Below are positions 43,297 through 52,150 of a DNA stretch of 64,000 bases, piece by piece. Made by a program: the position numbers and the translations under genes. The stretch is taken from contig CAZKAP010000006.1 in NCBI GenBank assembly GCA_964550895.1, positions 13,069 to 77,068 of the forward strand, given 5' to 3'. The notes beneath the pieces were generated by a model, which ran no database searches, had not been told where the DNA came from, and was given only the letters and a program-made list of their open reading frames with translations. The DNA comes from CAZKAP01 sp964550895 (GTDB taxonomy: Bacteria > Bacteroidota > Bacteroidia > Flavobacteriales > Flavobacteriaceae). The stretch's first letter is position 1; each line of letters opens with the position of its first letter.

Positions 43297-43349
43297 GTTA
43301 ACTATTGGTTAAACGCTCTTTCCGCCCAAATGTTAAATTGTTAAATTTA
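43297..43349 (+). promoter_or_regulatory. GTTAA repeat cluster upstream of the histidine kinase/response regulator operon
   Basis: GTTAA pentamers occur at 43297-43301, 43308-43312, 43332-43336 and 43340-43344. The first two are spaced 11 bp, and the last two are part of an exact tandem TGTTAAAT TGTTAAAT (43331-43346). A TAAATTTA sequence at 43342-43349, one base from the -7 consensus, overlaps the last repeat. The same pentamer, with one 11-bp pair, is clustered before the HtrA gene. It is a candidate binding site for the downstream OmpR-type regulator. Confidence 0.45.
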
Positions 43350-43354
43350 CTCGA

Positions 43355-44941
43355 ATGAACAAGAGGTTATTCGTTGTACTCCTTGTCCTGATGAGCCTTT
43401 CCTTATTGGGCATCATCTTCGTTCAGTTGTACTGGATTCGTTCCTCTTACCGGGATAAGGAGGAGCAATTCAGCAATATGGTGGCCGAGGTGCTGGACAA
43501 CGTGGCCAAAAAGATCGAAGAGCGGGAGATCAACGATTATTTTACCCGCCTGGCCGCCCAAATCGATAGTGCCGGGACACCGATTTCCAAAAAAATAAGC
43601 AACATACTCTTCGTAGAGCGGGACCTGAACACGGATGAAATACTATTCTATTCACACGGCATACTGGAAGAACGCTACGATGTGGACAACTCCCTTTTCG
43701 AAGCCGATATGGGTTTTGGCGACAGTACAACGGTGAAGAACTTTATCAGTAAACGAACCAAAGCCATTTTCAGGGAAAGCCGGATCCTGGATGGCGCGGG
43801 CGGAGTTGAACTCACTCCCGTGGAGCAGCTCGAGAAACTCGGTGGACTGAGCAGCGTGGAAAAGGCCCAGTATGAGGATGTTTTTATGGAAAACGCCAAG
43901 ACCATTCCCATACACCGCAGGGTCACCGACCAGGAGATACAGTTTCAGCTCAACAATGAACTAACCCACATGGGAATAGACCTGAGCTATGAGTACGGAA
44001 TTGAGAGCAACGGTTTTCCGACCAAAGTGCGCTCCAAGGATTTCCGATTCAATTCGGAGGTGAAATATCGCGTGCCTATATTCCGGGATAGTGAGGGATA
44101 TACCCCCTTCAGCCTGCTGCTGAGCTTTCCCAAGAAGGAAAAGTTCATCCTGAGCCGCATATTGGGTATGGTTGTATTGTCACTGATTTTCACGCTGATC
44201 ATCCTGGTTGCCTATGCCGGAGCCATCTATCAGCTGCTCAGGCAGAAGAAGCTCTCGGAGATCAAGTCGGACTTCATCAACAACATGACCCATGAGTTCA
44301 AGACCCCCATAGCCACCATAAACCTGGCGGTGGCCTCGATGAATAATCCGGCGGCCCTGGAGGATAAGGATCGGCTGCAGCGTTATTTGGGCATGATACA
44401 TGATGAGAACAAGCGCATGCTGGCACAGGTCGAAAACGTACTGAGGATTTCAAAGCTGGAGCGAAATCAACTGGATATCGACAAGGACCGGCAGGATGTG
44501 CACCAGCTCATAGAGGAAGCCGTAAGCAGTATGGAATTGATTGTCAAGAACCGGGATGGCTACATCAGGACGCACCTCAGTGCCGAGCGAAGTGAAGTAC
44601 TGGCGAATGCCATGCACTTCAAGAACGTGATTACCAATATCCTGGACAACGCGATCAAGTATTCGCCTGAAAAACCGGAGATTGACGTATATACCGAAAA
44701 CGGAAGGAATCAAATTTTGATTAAAGTACAGGACAAGGGAGCCGGTATGAGCAAGGCCGTACTCCGAAAGGTGTTCGAGCAGTTCTACCGCGAGCAGACC
44801 GGAAACATTCACAATGTAAAAGGGCACGGTTTAGGTCTGGCCTACGTAAAAAAAATAGTGGAAGATCACCAGGGTGATGTTTACGCGGAGAGCGAAAAGG
44901 GAAAGGGCAGTACGTTCTTCATTAAACTCCCCATAATTTAA
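43355..44941 (+). CDS. Transmembrane sensor histidine kinase
   Basis: 528 residues. TM helices at about 5-27 and 268-292 flank a large extracytoplasmic sensor domain (about 30-265, no recognised subfamily). The cytoplasmic part has the H-box MTHEFKTPIA (H313), N-box NILDNAIKYS, and G-boxes DKGAGMS and GHGLGLAYVKK. It is a class I kinase with the OmpR-type regulator six bases downstream. The gene pair resembles Bacteroides RprX/RprY in layout, from memory only. Confidence 0.95.
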   Translation: MNKRLFVVLLVLMSLSLLGIIFVQLYWIRSSYRDKEEQFSNMVAEVLDNVAKKIEEREINDYFTRLAAQIDSAGTPISKKISNILFVERDLNTDEILFYSHGILEERYDVDNSLFEADMGFGDSTTVKNFISKRTKAIFRESRILDGAGGVELTPVEQLEKLGGLSSVEKAQYEDVFMENAKTIPIHRRVTDQEIQFQLNNELTHMGIDLSYEYGIESNGFPTKVRSKDFRFNSEVKYRVPIFRDSEGYTPFSLLLSFPKKEKFILSRILGMVVLSLIFTLIILVAYAGAIYQLLRQKKLSEIKSDFINNMTHEFKTPIATINLAVASMNNPAALEDKDRLQRYLGMIHDENKRMLAQVENVLRISKLERNQLDIDKDRQDVHQLIEEAVSSMELIVKNRDGYIRTHLSAERSEVLANAMHFKNVITNILDNAIKYSPEKPEIDVYTENGRNQILIKVQDKGAGMSKAVLRKVFEQFYREQTGNIHNVKGHGLGLAYVKKIVEDHQGDVYAESEKGKGSTFFIKLPII

Positions 44942-44947
44942 AAGAGT

Positions 44948-45658
44948 ATGGACGCAGAAAAAAAGAAAATTCTATTGGTCGAAGACGATCCCAACTTTGG
45001 TATCGTGCTCAAGGATTACCTGGCTATGAATGATTTCGAGGTAGTTCACGCCAAGAACGGCATGGAAGGATTCGAAAAGTTTAAAAAAGACAAGTTCGAT
45101 ATCTGCATCCTGGATGTGATGATGCCGTACAAGGATGGCTTTACTCTGGCCAGGGAGATTCGGGAGAAGGACGAAAATGTGCCGATCATGTTCCTGACCG
45201 CAAAGACCATGAAGGAAGACGTCCTTAAGGGTTACAAGTCGGGAGCCGACGATTACCTCAACAAGCCTTTTGATTCCGAGGTGTTGCTCGCCAAGATTCA
45301 GGCCATACTGCAGCGAAAGTCCGCCGGTAGCCTGGAAGACAGCAAACAGTTTGAATTCCATATCGGAAACTTCCACCTGAATTCCAAGCTGCGCTTCCTG
45401 AAATACAAGGACGAGGAGCCGATTAAGCTTTCGCCTAAGGAGAATGATCTCTTGAGGTTGCTTGCCCTGCACGAGAATGATCTGATGCCCCGGGAACTCG
45501 CCCTGACCAAGATATGGAGGGATGATAATTACTTCACCTCCCGGAGTATGGATGTTTATATTGCCAAGCTTCGCAAGTACCTCAAGCGGGATGACCTGGT
45601 GGAAATTCTCAATATCCACGGGGAAGGTTTCCGACTGGTGGTTAAAGGTGAGGGCTAA
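44948..45658 (+). CDS. OmpR-family response regulator
   Basis: 236 residues. The receiver domain has the acidic pair E12/D13-D14, phosphoacceptor D56 (ICILDVMMP) and a KPF lysine. The C-terminal winged-helix has LSPKENDLLRLLALHE and SRSMDVYIAKLRKYLK, the transcriptional-regulator pattern. It is the partner of the preceding kinase and may bind the GTTAA repeats upstream of that kinase and of the HtrA gene. Its stop overlaps the convergent gluconokinase stop. Confidence 0.95.
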   Translation: MDAEKKKILLVEDDPNFGIVLKDYLAMNDFEVVHAKNGMEGFEKFKKDKFDICILDVMMPYKDGFTLAREIREKDENVPIMFLTAKTMKEDVLKGYKSGADDYLNKPFDSEVLLAKIQAILQRKSAGSLEDSKQFEFHIGNFHLNSKLRFLKYKDEEPIKLSPKENDLLRLLALHENDLMPRELALTKIWRDDNYFTSRSMDVYIAKLRKYLKRDDLVEILNIHGEGFRLVVKGEG

Positions 45659-46188
45659 GACTCGTTTGCAAGGAATGCGGCCCTGAGCTGTAACAACTGT
45701 TCTTCTGTGGACTGATCGATGTCCACTACCAGGGCATTCCGGGGTTCCTCCAGGGTGTCGAACTGGGAGTGGAGCAGGGAAGCGGGCATAAAGTGTGAAC
45801 GCCTCTGGTTCAGGCGCCTCAGTATAGTTTCGTATCCACCCTTGAGATATATAAACTCGATTTGGGTATGAAGGCCCCTGCCAAGCGTTTGTCTATATCT
45901 ATCCCTGAGCGCCGAACAGGCGATGCAGCAGCCCCGCCCACCGCCTTCCAGAGAGCCCCGTGCGCGACGATTGAGCTCCTCAAGCCAAGGCTGGCGATCC
46001 CTGTCCGTGAGCGGCATGCCCGATTCCATTTTGGTGATGTTGTCAGGCGGGTGAAGCCGGTCGCCCTCGACAAAAGGGAGATTGAGCTCCTTCGCCCAGG
46101 CCATGCCGAGGGTCGACTTTCCGGAGCCCGAAACACCCATGAAGACATATACCCGGGTCGGGAAGGCATTTGATGGGTTGGACTTCAT
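45655..46188 (-). CDS. Gluconokinase
   Basis: 177 residues. P-loop GVSGSGKST (18-26), EGDRLHPPDNITKMESGMPLTDRDRQPWL and the CSALRDRYR segment are those of GntK-type gluconate kinases, which make 6-phosphogluconate for the pentose phosphate or Entner-Doudoroff routes. No gluconate transporter is nearby. Its start overlaps miaA by four bases (ATGA); its end overlaps the response-regulator stop codon by four bases. Confidence 0.92.
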   Translation of the reverse strand: MKSNPSNAFPTRVYVFMGVSGSGKSTLGMAWAKELNLPFVEGDRLHPPDNITKMESGMPLTDRDRQPWLEELNRRARGSLEGGGRGCCIACSALRDRYRQTLGRGLHTQIEFIYLKGGYETILRRLNQRRSHFMPASLLHSQFDTLEEPRNALVVDIDQSTEEQLLQLRAAFLANES

Positions 46189-47105
46189 ACGAGTTTAGCA
46201 CTGATTTCCGAGGCCACTTCTCTGGGGTCCCGTTCCCAGTTCACCAGGGTTGCCGGATCGGATTGGCGCAGCCAGGTGAGCTGTCTTTTCGCATATCGGC
46301 GGGTGTTCTTTTTGATCTCCTCAACGGCCTGATCCAGGGCGTAGCGCCCCTCCATATAGGCGAATATTTCACGGTATCCCACGGTCTGAAGGGCATTGAG
46401 ATGCCGGTAGGGGTATAGGGACTCGGCCTCAGCCAGCAGCCCTCTTTCCATCATGGCGTCCACCCGCTGTTCGATACGCTGGTAGATGATTTGCCTGGGA
46501 GCGTCCATTCGCACATAACGATAAGTGAAGGGACGCGCCGATCGGGGTGATTTCAGAAAATGAGAATAGGGCCTGCCTGAAGCTTCCGTTACAGACAGTG
46601 CACGTATCAGTCGATGCGGGTTTTGCCGGTCCACCTGTCGGTAGTAGACCGGGTCGCGCTGAAGGAGTTCCCGCTGAAGGACTTCGAGGCCGCGCTGCCT
46701 GCCCGTTTCGACCCAGCGCTGCCTGATGTCTTCGGGTACATCTGGGAATTCATTCAGTCCCCGCAGCACGGCATCCACATAAAGTCCGCTCCCCCCACAC
46801 AGGATCAGGACAGGATGTTTGGTCTGCAGGCGGACGATCAGATCGAGGGCATCCTGCTGATATGTCCCTGCATCGTAGGGTTGGTGGATACCGATATGAT
46901 GGACAAAGAAATGACGTGCGTGTTCCTGTTCTTCCGGGGTGGGTGCAGCCGTGCCTATAGACATCTCGCGATAGAATTGTCTCGAGTCGGCCGAGAGTAC
47001 CGGTGCACCGAAATGACGGGCCAGTGCGATGGCCAGAGAGGTCTTTCCTATGGCCGTGGGACCCACTACAGCCAAAATTTGGGGAGTTACATTTTTGCCC
47101 CGCAT
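46185..47105 (-). CDS. miaA: tRNA dimethylallyltransferase
   Basis: 306 residues from the ATG at 47105; a longer frame to 47150 would overlap the channel gene further. P-loop VGPTAIGKT, SADSRQFYREMSIGTAAP and the GGSGLYVDAVLRG segment are diagnostic. It adds a dimethylallyl group to A37 of tRNAs reading UNN codons; trmD, the other position-37 enzyme, is also in the window. It overlaps the channel gene by 19 bases and the gluconokinase gene by four. Confidence 0.95.
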   Translation of the reverse strand: MRGKNVTPQILAVVGPTAIGKTSLAIALARHFGAPVLSADSRQFYREMSIGTAAPTPEEQEHARHFFVHHIGIHQPYDAGTYQQDALDLIVRLQTKHPVLILCGGSGLYVDAVLRGLNEFPDVPEDIRQRWVETGRQRGLEVLQRELLQRDPVYYRQVDRQNPHRLIRALSVTEASGRPYSHFLKSPRSARPFTYRYVRMDAPRQIIYQRIEQRVDAMMERGLLAEAESLYPYRHLNALQTVGYREIFAYMEGRYALDQAVEEIKKNTRRYAKRQLTWLRQSDPATLVNWERDPREVASEISAKLV

Positions 47106-47905
47106 TCGTAACAAAACTTTGCGCCGTCCCGATGCCCTTCGGCCGAACAACTCGGGCAGCTCTGAGTGTTGGAATGGACCCCCTTTCCTCCAAAAATATT
47201 CCGTCCGGCCTGGGCGTATTCCGCGGTCACAATTCCCGTCGGAACGGCAATGATTCCATAACCCAGTACCATGATCACCGAGGCAATGATTTGTCCCAGT
47301 GTAGTAACGGGAGCAATGTCGCCATAGCCGACGGTGGTCAGGGTTACTATAGTCCAGTAGATGCTTCTCGGGATGCTTTCGAATCCCGACTCCTCACCCT
47401 CCACCATATACATAACCGTTCCGAGGATCACCGAAGCGATAACAATGGCAAGTATGAAGACCAGGATTTTTTCGCGACTGGATTTTAACGCTTTGCCGAG
47501 CCGGGAGGCCTCTCCGATAAACTTGACGAGCTTGAGTATTCTGAAAATCCGAAGGAGTCTCAGGGATCTCAGGGTGACCAGTATGTGGGTTCCTGCGATC
47601 ACATAGGAGAGATAGAGGGGAATGGTCGATATCAGATCAATAAGACCGTAGAAGCTCAGGATGTACTTGAGCGGGCGGCGTACGCTTACGATCCGGAGTA
47701 TATACTCCAAGGTGAAGAAAACGGTGATGACCCATTCGATGGTCTTGAACTCTTCTGCGTACAGGTCGTTGAGATCAGGAACGGTCTCCAGCATCACCAC
47801 CAGCGTACTGATCAGGATCATGATGATCAGGACGATATCGAACAGCTTGCCCAGGGGCGTATCCGCTTCGTAAATGATTTCGTGCAGTTTGGATCTCAGT
47901 CCCAA
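47087..47905 (-). CDS. Voltage-sensor-type potassium channel with a C-terminal zinc ribbon
   Basis: 272 residues from a TTG start. S1-S4 span about 20-130, with an arginine-rich S4 (TLRSLRLLRIFRILKLVK, 111-128). The pore loop has the selectivity filter TTVGYGD (190-196) and S6 follows at about 205-230. After S6 comes a short tail ending in a four-cysteine ribbon (C250, C253, C265, C268; CPSC and CYEC). Channels of this kind conduct K+ across the inner membrane; the ribbon may regulate it. It overlaps miaA by 19 bases. Confidence 0.93.
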   Translation of the reverse strand: MGLRSKLHEIIYEADTPLGKLFDIVLIIMILISTLVVMLETVPDLNDLYAEEFKTIEWVITVFFTLEYILRIVSVRRPLKYILSFYGLIDLISTIPLYLSYVIAGTHILVTLRSLRLLRIFRILKLVKFIGEASRLGKALKSSREKILVFILAIVIASVILGTVMYMVEGEESGFESIPRSIYWTIVTLTTVGYGDIAPVTTLGQIIASVIMVLGYGIIAVPTGIVTAEYAQAGRNIFGGKGVHSNTQSCPSCSAEGHRDGAKFCYECGAKM

Positions 47906-47916
47906 ATGACTAGGCT

Positions 47917-49290
47917 TTACTCGCTAAAATACAGAGTTTTTACTGAACTCTTTTCCCGGAGATAGGTGTCTACCAGCAGGCGGGTGTGAAGATTATGCGG
48001 GAGCGGTCGCATGATTCTTTCGATGCGCTCCAAACTATTCAACTGGTAATTCAGGTCCGTATAGCCCATACCCGCAATTTTACCATTGAGAATAAAGACA
48101 AACCCCTTTTCTCCGGTTACCCTTCCGGAGTCCTGCAGCAAAACGGTCTTGTTTTTCAGGCTGAATCGGTTCAGTAGCTTCTGATAGCGCTGGTTGTAGG
48201 TCTCGGGTTCCTCGTCCATGCCCGGGTTGGTCCCATGCCCTTCCACAGGATGAACGGGACACACCGCACTGCTGGAAGGAAGTCCGCACTTCAGTGTGCA
48301 TAGTTGCAGATCCTGACAGGATTCTGCCAGGAACCTTTCCATTTCCTTTTGGTCCCGGAACACGAGTTCGCTCTCTTCCCAGTGGTCGCGATCGCCTTGA
48401 AGGAAACCCTCGTACCCATCTTGATCCATTACCCGATGCAATACCCGGATTCCGGAGGTCGACTTGCCTTTTTTTCGGATGTACTTGGGCTTAGCCGACT
48501 TCTGTTCGGATCGGGCCTGTAGTTCGGCCAGAAGCAGAGTACCGCTGATCTCATGTTGGACGTTTCGGGCGTACTTCTGCAGGCTTCGGCTGAAGGTATC
48601 CCTACCGACGAAATGTTGGGTTACGGACTGGCGAACATCTGCTGAGGCCTCAACAAATAAGAGATTGCCCTGTTTGTCGTACAGTGAATACACCCCGGTG
48701 GAGGAGGGCAGGCCCCGCACCATCTTCAGCTGATTGTCGCTGAGTTCTCCGGTCTCCTCGCTTCGCATCAGGGACCGTATCACGGCGGTACTGCCGTCTT
48801 TGAGCAGGAGGATCTTCAGGAGTTTTTGAGTGGCCAGGGCGTCTCCATAGGCACGATGACGATCGCTGACAGGGATGCCCAGAGATCTCGTTAGCTTTCC
48901 CAGGCTATGCGATTCTGCCTCCGGCAAGAGCTTCTGAGACAGGGCTACCGTACACAGGGTTGGGCGCTTAAAATCATATCCCAGGCGGGAGAACTCCGTC
49001 CTGAGAATGCGATAGTCGAAGGAGGCATTATGAGCTACCAAAACGGCATCCTCGGTGATTTCCAGGATTCGCCGGGCCACTTCGTAAAATTTGGGCGCAG
49101 CCTTCAGCATGGGTTCACTGATACCGGTAAGTTGTGAAACAAATGCCTGTATGGGACGCTCTGGATTGATCAGCGCGGAGAAGGTGTCCGTTATCTCCAC
49201 CCCATCGAACCGGAAGATGGCAATTTCCATGATGCCTTCTTCGTTGTACTTTCCTCCCGTACTCTCAATATCCAGGACCGCGTATTCCAT
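47917..49290 (-). CDS. Exonuclease (DEDDh) fused to a degenerate GIY-YIG domain
   Basis: 457 residues. The N-terminal DnaQ-like exonuclease has all its acidic residues: D7 and E9 (DIES), D92 (HNASFD), H145 and D150 (DRHRAYGD). The middle domain aligns with UvrC/Cho-type GIY-YIG nucleases, but the sequence reads GVY (199-201) then LFVE (211-214) where Y-I-G is expected, and the catalytic Arg position is Ser (222, with R220 two residues earlier). The later Glu-containing motif is also altered (LLLAELQAR). A cysteine cluster CTLKCGL and a C-terminal domain follow. The exonuclease half looks active; the nuclease half probably is not. Confidence 0.88.
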   Translation of the reverse strand: MEYAVLDIESTGGKYNEEGIMEIAIFRFDGVEITDTFSALINPERPIQAFVSQLTGISEPMLKAAPKFYEVARRILEITEDAVLVAHNASFDYRILRTEFSRLGYDFKRPTLCTVALSQKLLPEAESHSLGKLTRSLGIPVSDRHRAYGDALATQKLLKILLLKDGSTAVIRSLMRSEETGELSDNQLKMVRGLPSSTGVYSLYDKQGNLLFVEASADVRQSVTQHFVGRDTFSRSLQKYARNVQHEISGTLLLAELQARSEQKSAKPKYIRKKGKSTSGIRVLHRVMDQDGYEGFLQGDRDHWEESELVFRDQKEMERFLAESCQDLQLCTLKCGLPSSSAVCPVHPVEGHGTNPGMDEEPETYNQRYQKLLNRFSLKNKTVLLQDSGRVTGEKGFVFILNGKIAGMGYTDLNYQLNSLERIERIMRPLPHNLHTRLLVDTYLREKSSVKTLYFSE

Positions 49291-49296
49291 CTATAC

Positions 49297-49962
49297 CTAT
49301 TTGGGCTTTTGGTTTCGGGGCCCGAATACGGAACTCCCCAGGCGCAGCATGTTCGCTCCCTGCTTCAGGGCCAGGAGATAATCGCCACTCATGCCCATGG
49401 ACAGGATATCAAAGCGATCCAATAATGGGGCATATTGATCGAACAGGGACCGGAGTCTCCCGAATTCGCCCGAGACCTGCTCTTCATTATCGGTAAAGGT
49501 AGCCATACCCATTAGACCGCGAATGCGCACCCAGGGGAATGCGCCTCCCTGATAATCCTTGATCAGTTGGGAGAGTTCTTCCGCGTTCAGGCCGTATTTC
49601 GACTCTTCCTCGGCGATGTGCACCTGCAATAAACAGTCGATAACGCGTTCAATTCGTTCACCCTGCTTATTGATTTCGGCAAGCAGACGAGAGCTGTCTA
49701 CCGAATGTATCAGATGGACGAATGGAGCGATGTATTTCACCTTGTTGCGTTGGAGGTGTCCGATCATATGCCATTGGATGTCATCGGGCAGGGCCTCCTG
49801 TTTGTCGCAGAGTTCCTGAACCTTGTTTTCTCCGAATATGCGGATCCCCAGGTCGTAGGCCTTCTGCAGGACCGAAAGCGGCTGGGTCTTGGATACGGCA
49901 ACCAGGGTGACCTCAGCGGGAAGCGTTGCCTGGATGTACTCCAATCGTTCCTTTAATTCCAT
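49297..49962 (-). CDS. YggS-family PLP-binding protein
   Basis: 221 residues from the ATG at 49962. The PLP lysine lies in LVAVSKTQP, with IFGENKVQEL, WHMIGHLQRNKVKYI and LSMGMSGDYLLAL and the C-terminal LRLGSSVFG forming the alanine-racemase-like barrel. YggS proteins keep PLP homeostasis and have no known catalytic reaction. An extension to 50028 would overlap the DUF1015 gene, so the later start is preferred. Confidence 0.94.
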   Translation of the reverse strand: MELKERLEYIQATLPAEVTLVAVSKTQPLSVLQKAYDLGIRIFGENKVQELCDKQEALPDDIQWHMIGHLQRNKVKYIAPFVHLIHSVDSSRLLAEINKQGERIERVIDCLLQVHIAEEESKYGLNAEELSQLIKDYQGGAFPWVRIRGLMGMATFTDNEEQVSGEFGRLRSLFDQYAPLLDRFDILSMGMSGDYLLALKQGANMLRLGSSVFGPRNQKPK

Positions 49963-49987
49963 ATAATAGGTTCTTTTCGTCCCGTAT

Positions 49988-51241
49988 TCACTGATGCTCC
50001 GAGAACAACTCGTATATAACGAGTCCATTCCTCATCTTGGGTTCGATAAAGGTAGTCTTGGGTGGCATGACCATATTATCGTCCGCCACCTTCTTCAGCT
50101 GATCTACATCCAGGGGTGGTAAGGCGAACGCGAGGGCATACTTACCCGAATCCACGGCATTTCTCATATCCGGAAGGCTTTGTTTTCCAGAGCTGTATGC
50201 AATGCGAGGATCGTTTCTCAGATCCCTGATGCCCAGTATGGGCTCCAACACGCTATCGTACAATAGCACGGTGTCCAGCTTAAATTCATCCTCATTCTTA
50301 AAATAGCGGGTGTGTTCCCTGAGGCTGAGTTCGTAAAAGACCCCCTCCAGATACATAACGAAATGGTGAGGGAGTGTCGGTATGCGCGGAAAACCATCCA
50401 TGGCTCGAATGCGGTAATCCTTTTCGATTAGATCGAGGAAGTTTTCCTTATCGAGACCACCCAGATCCGTGATGTAGCGACTGAATCCGTAGATGCGGAC
50501 CTGCTCCTCACTAATCAGGTAACTCATGAAGAACCGACAGGGGTCTTCTTCGGACATGTCGGGACGCCTCCGGGCTTCGTATGCGCAATACTGGGCAGAG
50601 GAAGCGCTTCTGTGATGACCATCGGCTATGTAGAGTTCGTTCTGGCTTCGGAATCCCTCATTGATGTGCCGGATGGACTCGGGATCGGTTATTCTCCAAA
50701 GGGAATGGGTATCGCCTTCAGCGCAAAGTATGTCGATATCCGCATCGCCTTTACAGGTCTTTTCAAGTATAGCCTTTAGCGGCTTTCGTTCCCGGTAGGT
50801 AATCAGTACCGGTTCGGAATTGAAGCCAACGGTCTTCAGGTAGTGGGCAAAAAGGTCTTCCTTGTTCTGAAGGGTTTCCTCATGCCTCCGTATGACTCCT
50901 GAATTGTAATCGTCCACCGCCGCGGCACCCAGGAATCCGGTAAAGGTGTATCCGCTCTGCTGAACCCGGTAAACGTAGTAAACGGGATGATGATCCCTTT
51001 CGAATATGCCCTTGGAGACGAACTCCCGGTACCTTTGCCGTACCAGTTGGAAGCGTTCAATACCCTTTATGGACTTGTGAATCCGGAATCCGGGGTTCAG
51101 CACGTGCAGGAACGAATAGGGGTTGATTCGCATGATGGCCTCCCTTTCGCCTTCCAGATAATCGTGGTAAGGGCGAGAGGCTACCTGAGACGCCCACTTA
51201 CGGGCGGGAAGTACCCCTTGGAAGGGACGGACATCTGCCAT
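49988..51241 (-). CDS. DUF1015 protein
   Basis: 417 residues. It starts MADVRPFQGVLPARKWASQVASRPYHDY, the family hallmark, and includes LYIADGHHRSASSAQY, a G-H-H motif that could be metal-binding or catalytic. In many bacteria DUF1015 genes lie beside serine-synthesis genes; here the serA fragment is at the other end of the window. The function is not established. It lies 25 bases upstream of yggS on the same strand. Confidence 0.88.
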   Translation of the reverse strand: MADVRPFQGVLPARKWASQVASRPYHDYLEGEREAIMRINPYSFLHVLNPGFRIHKSIKGIERFQLVRQRYREFVSKGIFERDHHPVYYVYRVQQSGYTFTGFLGAAAVDDYNSGVIRRHEETLQNKEDLFAHYLKTVGFNSEPVLITYRERKPLKAILEKTCKGDADIDILCAEGDTHSLWRITDPESIRHINEGFRSQNELYIADGHHRSASSAQYCAYEARRRPDMSEEDPCRFFMSYLISEEQVRIYGFSRYITDLGGLDKENFLDLIEKDYRIRAMDGFPRIPTLPHHFVMYLEGVFYELSLREHTRYFKNEDEFKLDTVLLYDSVLEPILGIRDLRNDPRIAYSSGKQSLPDMRNAVDSGKYALAFALPPLDVDQLKKVADDNMVMPPKTTFIEPKMRNGLVIYELFSEHQ

Positions 51242-51243
51242 AT

Positions 51244-52131
51244 TTATGCGAATTGTGCTGAGACTAGCTCGGCCTTCCGCCGATCGCTATAGTCGTAGAA
51301 GCCGCGCCCGGATTTGATACCCAGGTCCCCGGCCAGCACCATTTTCTCCAAAAGGGGACAGGGTGCGTATTTGGGGTTTCGGAAACCATCGTGCAGCACG
51401 TTGAGTATACTCAGGCATACATCCAGCCCAATAAAATCCGCCAGCTCCAATGGCCCCATGGGGTGTGCCATGCCCAGTTTCATAATTGAATCGATTTCCT
51501 TTACGCCGGCTACACCCTGAAACAGGCTTTCCACACTTTCGTTGATCAAGGGCATGAGGAGGCGGTTGGATATGAAACCGGGATAGTCGGCAACTTCTAC
51601 CGGAATCTTACCAAGGGCCGAACTCAACTCGACCACACGCCTGCTTACCTCCTCGGATGTCTTATAACCCCGAATCACCTCGACCAGCTTCATCACAGGT
51701 ACGGGGTTCATGAAATGCATCCCAATCACCCGTTCGGGTTGACGGGTCTGTGCGGCCAGTTCCGTAATGGAAATGCTGGACGTATTACTGGCCAGGATGG
51801 CCTCCTGCGGCAAGCGTTCGTCCCACGAACGGAAAATGCCGTATTTGAGTTCCTTGTTTTCGCTTACCGCCTCTACTACCAGGAAGGCGTCGTCATAAGC
51901 ATCCTGTTCCTTGGCAGTAAAAAATAACCGTTCCAGGATGTGCGATTTCTGTTCTGCGGAAATACGTTCCTTTTTGATCAGGCGATCGAGTGAGTTTTCG
52001 ATGGTTTGCCTGGCTTTGTCCAACGATCGCTCAGAAGGGTCGAGTACACATACGCTGTAGTCGTGCTGTGCGAAAACCTGGGCGATACCGTTACCCATGG
52101 TCCCGGCTCCAATTACAGTTACTCGCTTCAT
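51244..52131 (-). CDS. 3-hydroxybutyryl-CoA dehydrogenase
   Basis: 295 residues. The Rossmann motif VIGAGTMGNGIAQ starts at residue 5. The catalytic His is in GMHFMNPVPVMKLVEVIRG, and the C-terminal dimerisation domain carries PGFISNRLLMPLINES and HPMGPLELADFIGLD. It oxidises 3-hydroxyacyl-CoA with NAD(P)+, or works in the reductive direction in butanoate synthesis. Two bases separate it from the DUF1015 gene, so they are co-transcribed. Confidence 0.95.
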   Translation of the reverse strand: MKRVTVIGAGTMGNGIAQVFAQHDYSVCVLDPSERSLDKARQTIENSLDRLIKKERISAEQKSHILERLFFTAKEQDAYDDAFLVVEAVSENKELKYGIFRSWDERLPQEAILASNTSSISITELAAQTRQPERVIGMHFMNPVPVMKLVEVIRGYKTSEEVSRRVVELSSALGKIPVEVADYPGFISNRLLMPLINESVESLFQGVAGVKEIDSIMKLGMAHPMGPLELADFIGLDVCLSILNVLHDGFRNPKYAPCPLLEKMVLAGDLGIKSGRGFYDYSDRRKAELVSAQFA

Positions 52132-52150
52132 ATTTACCTAGACGATTAAT

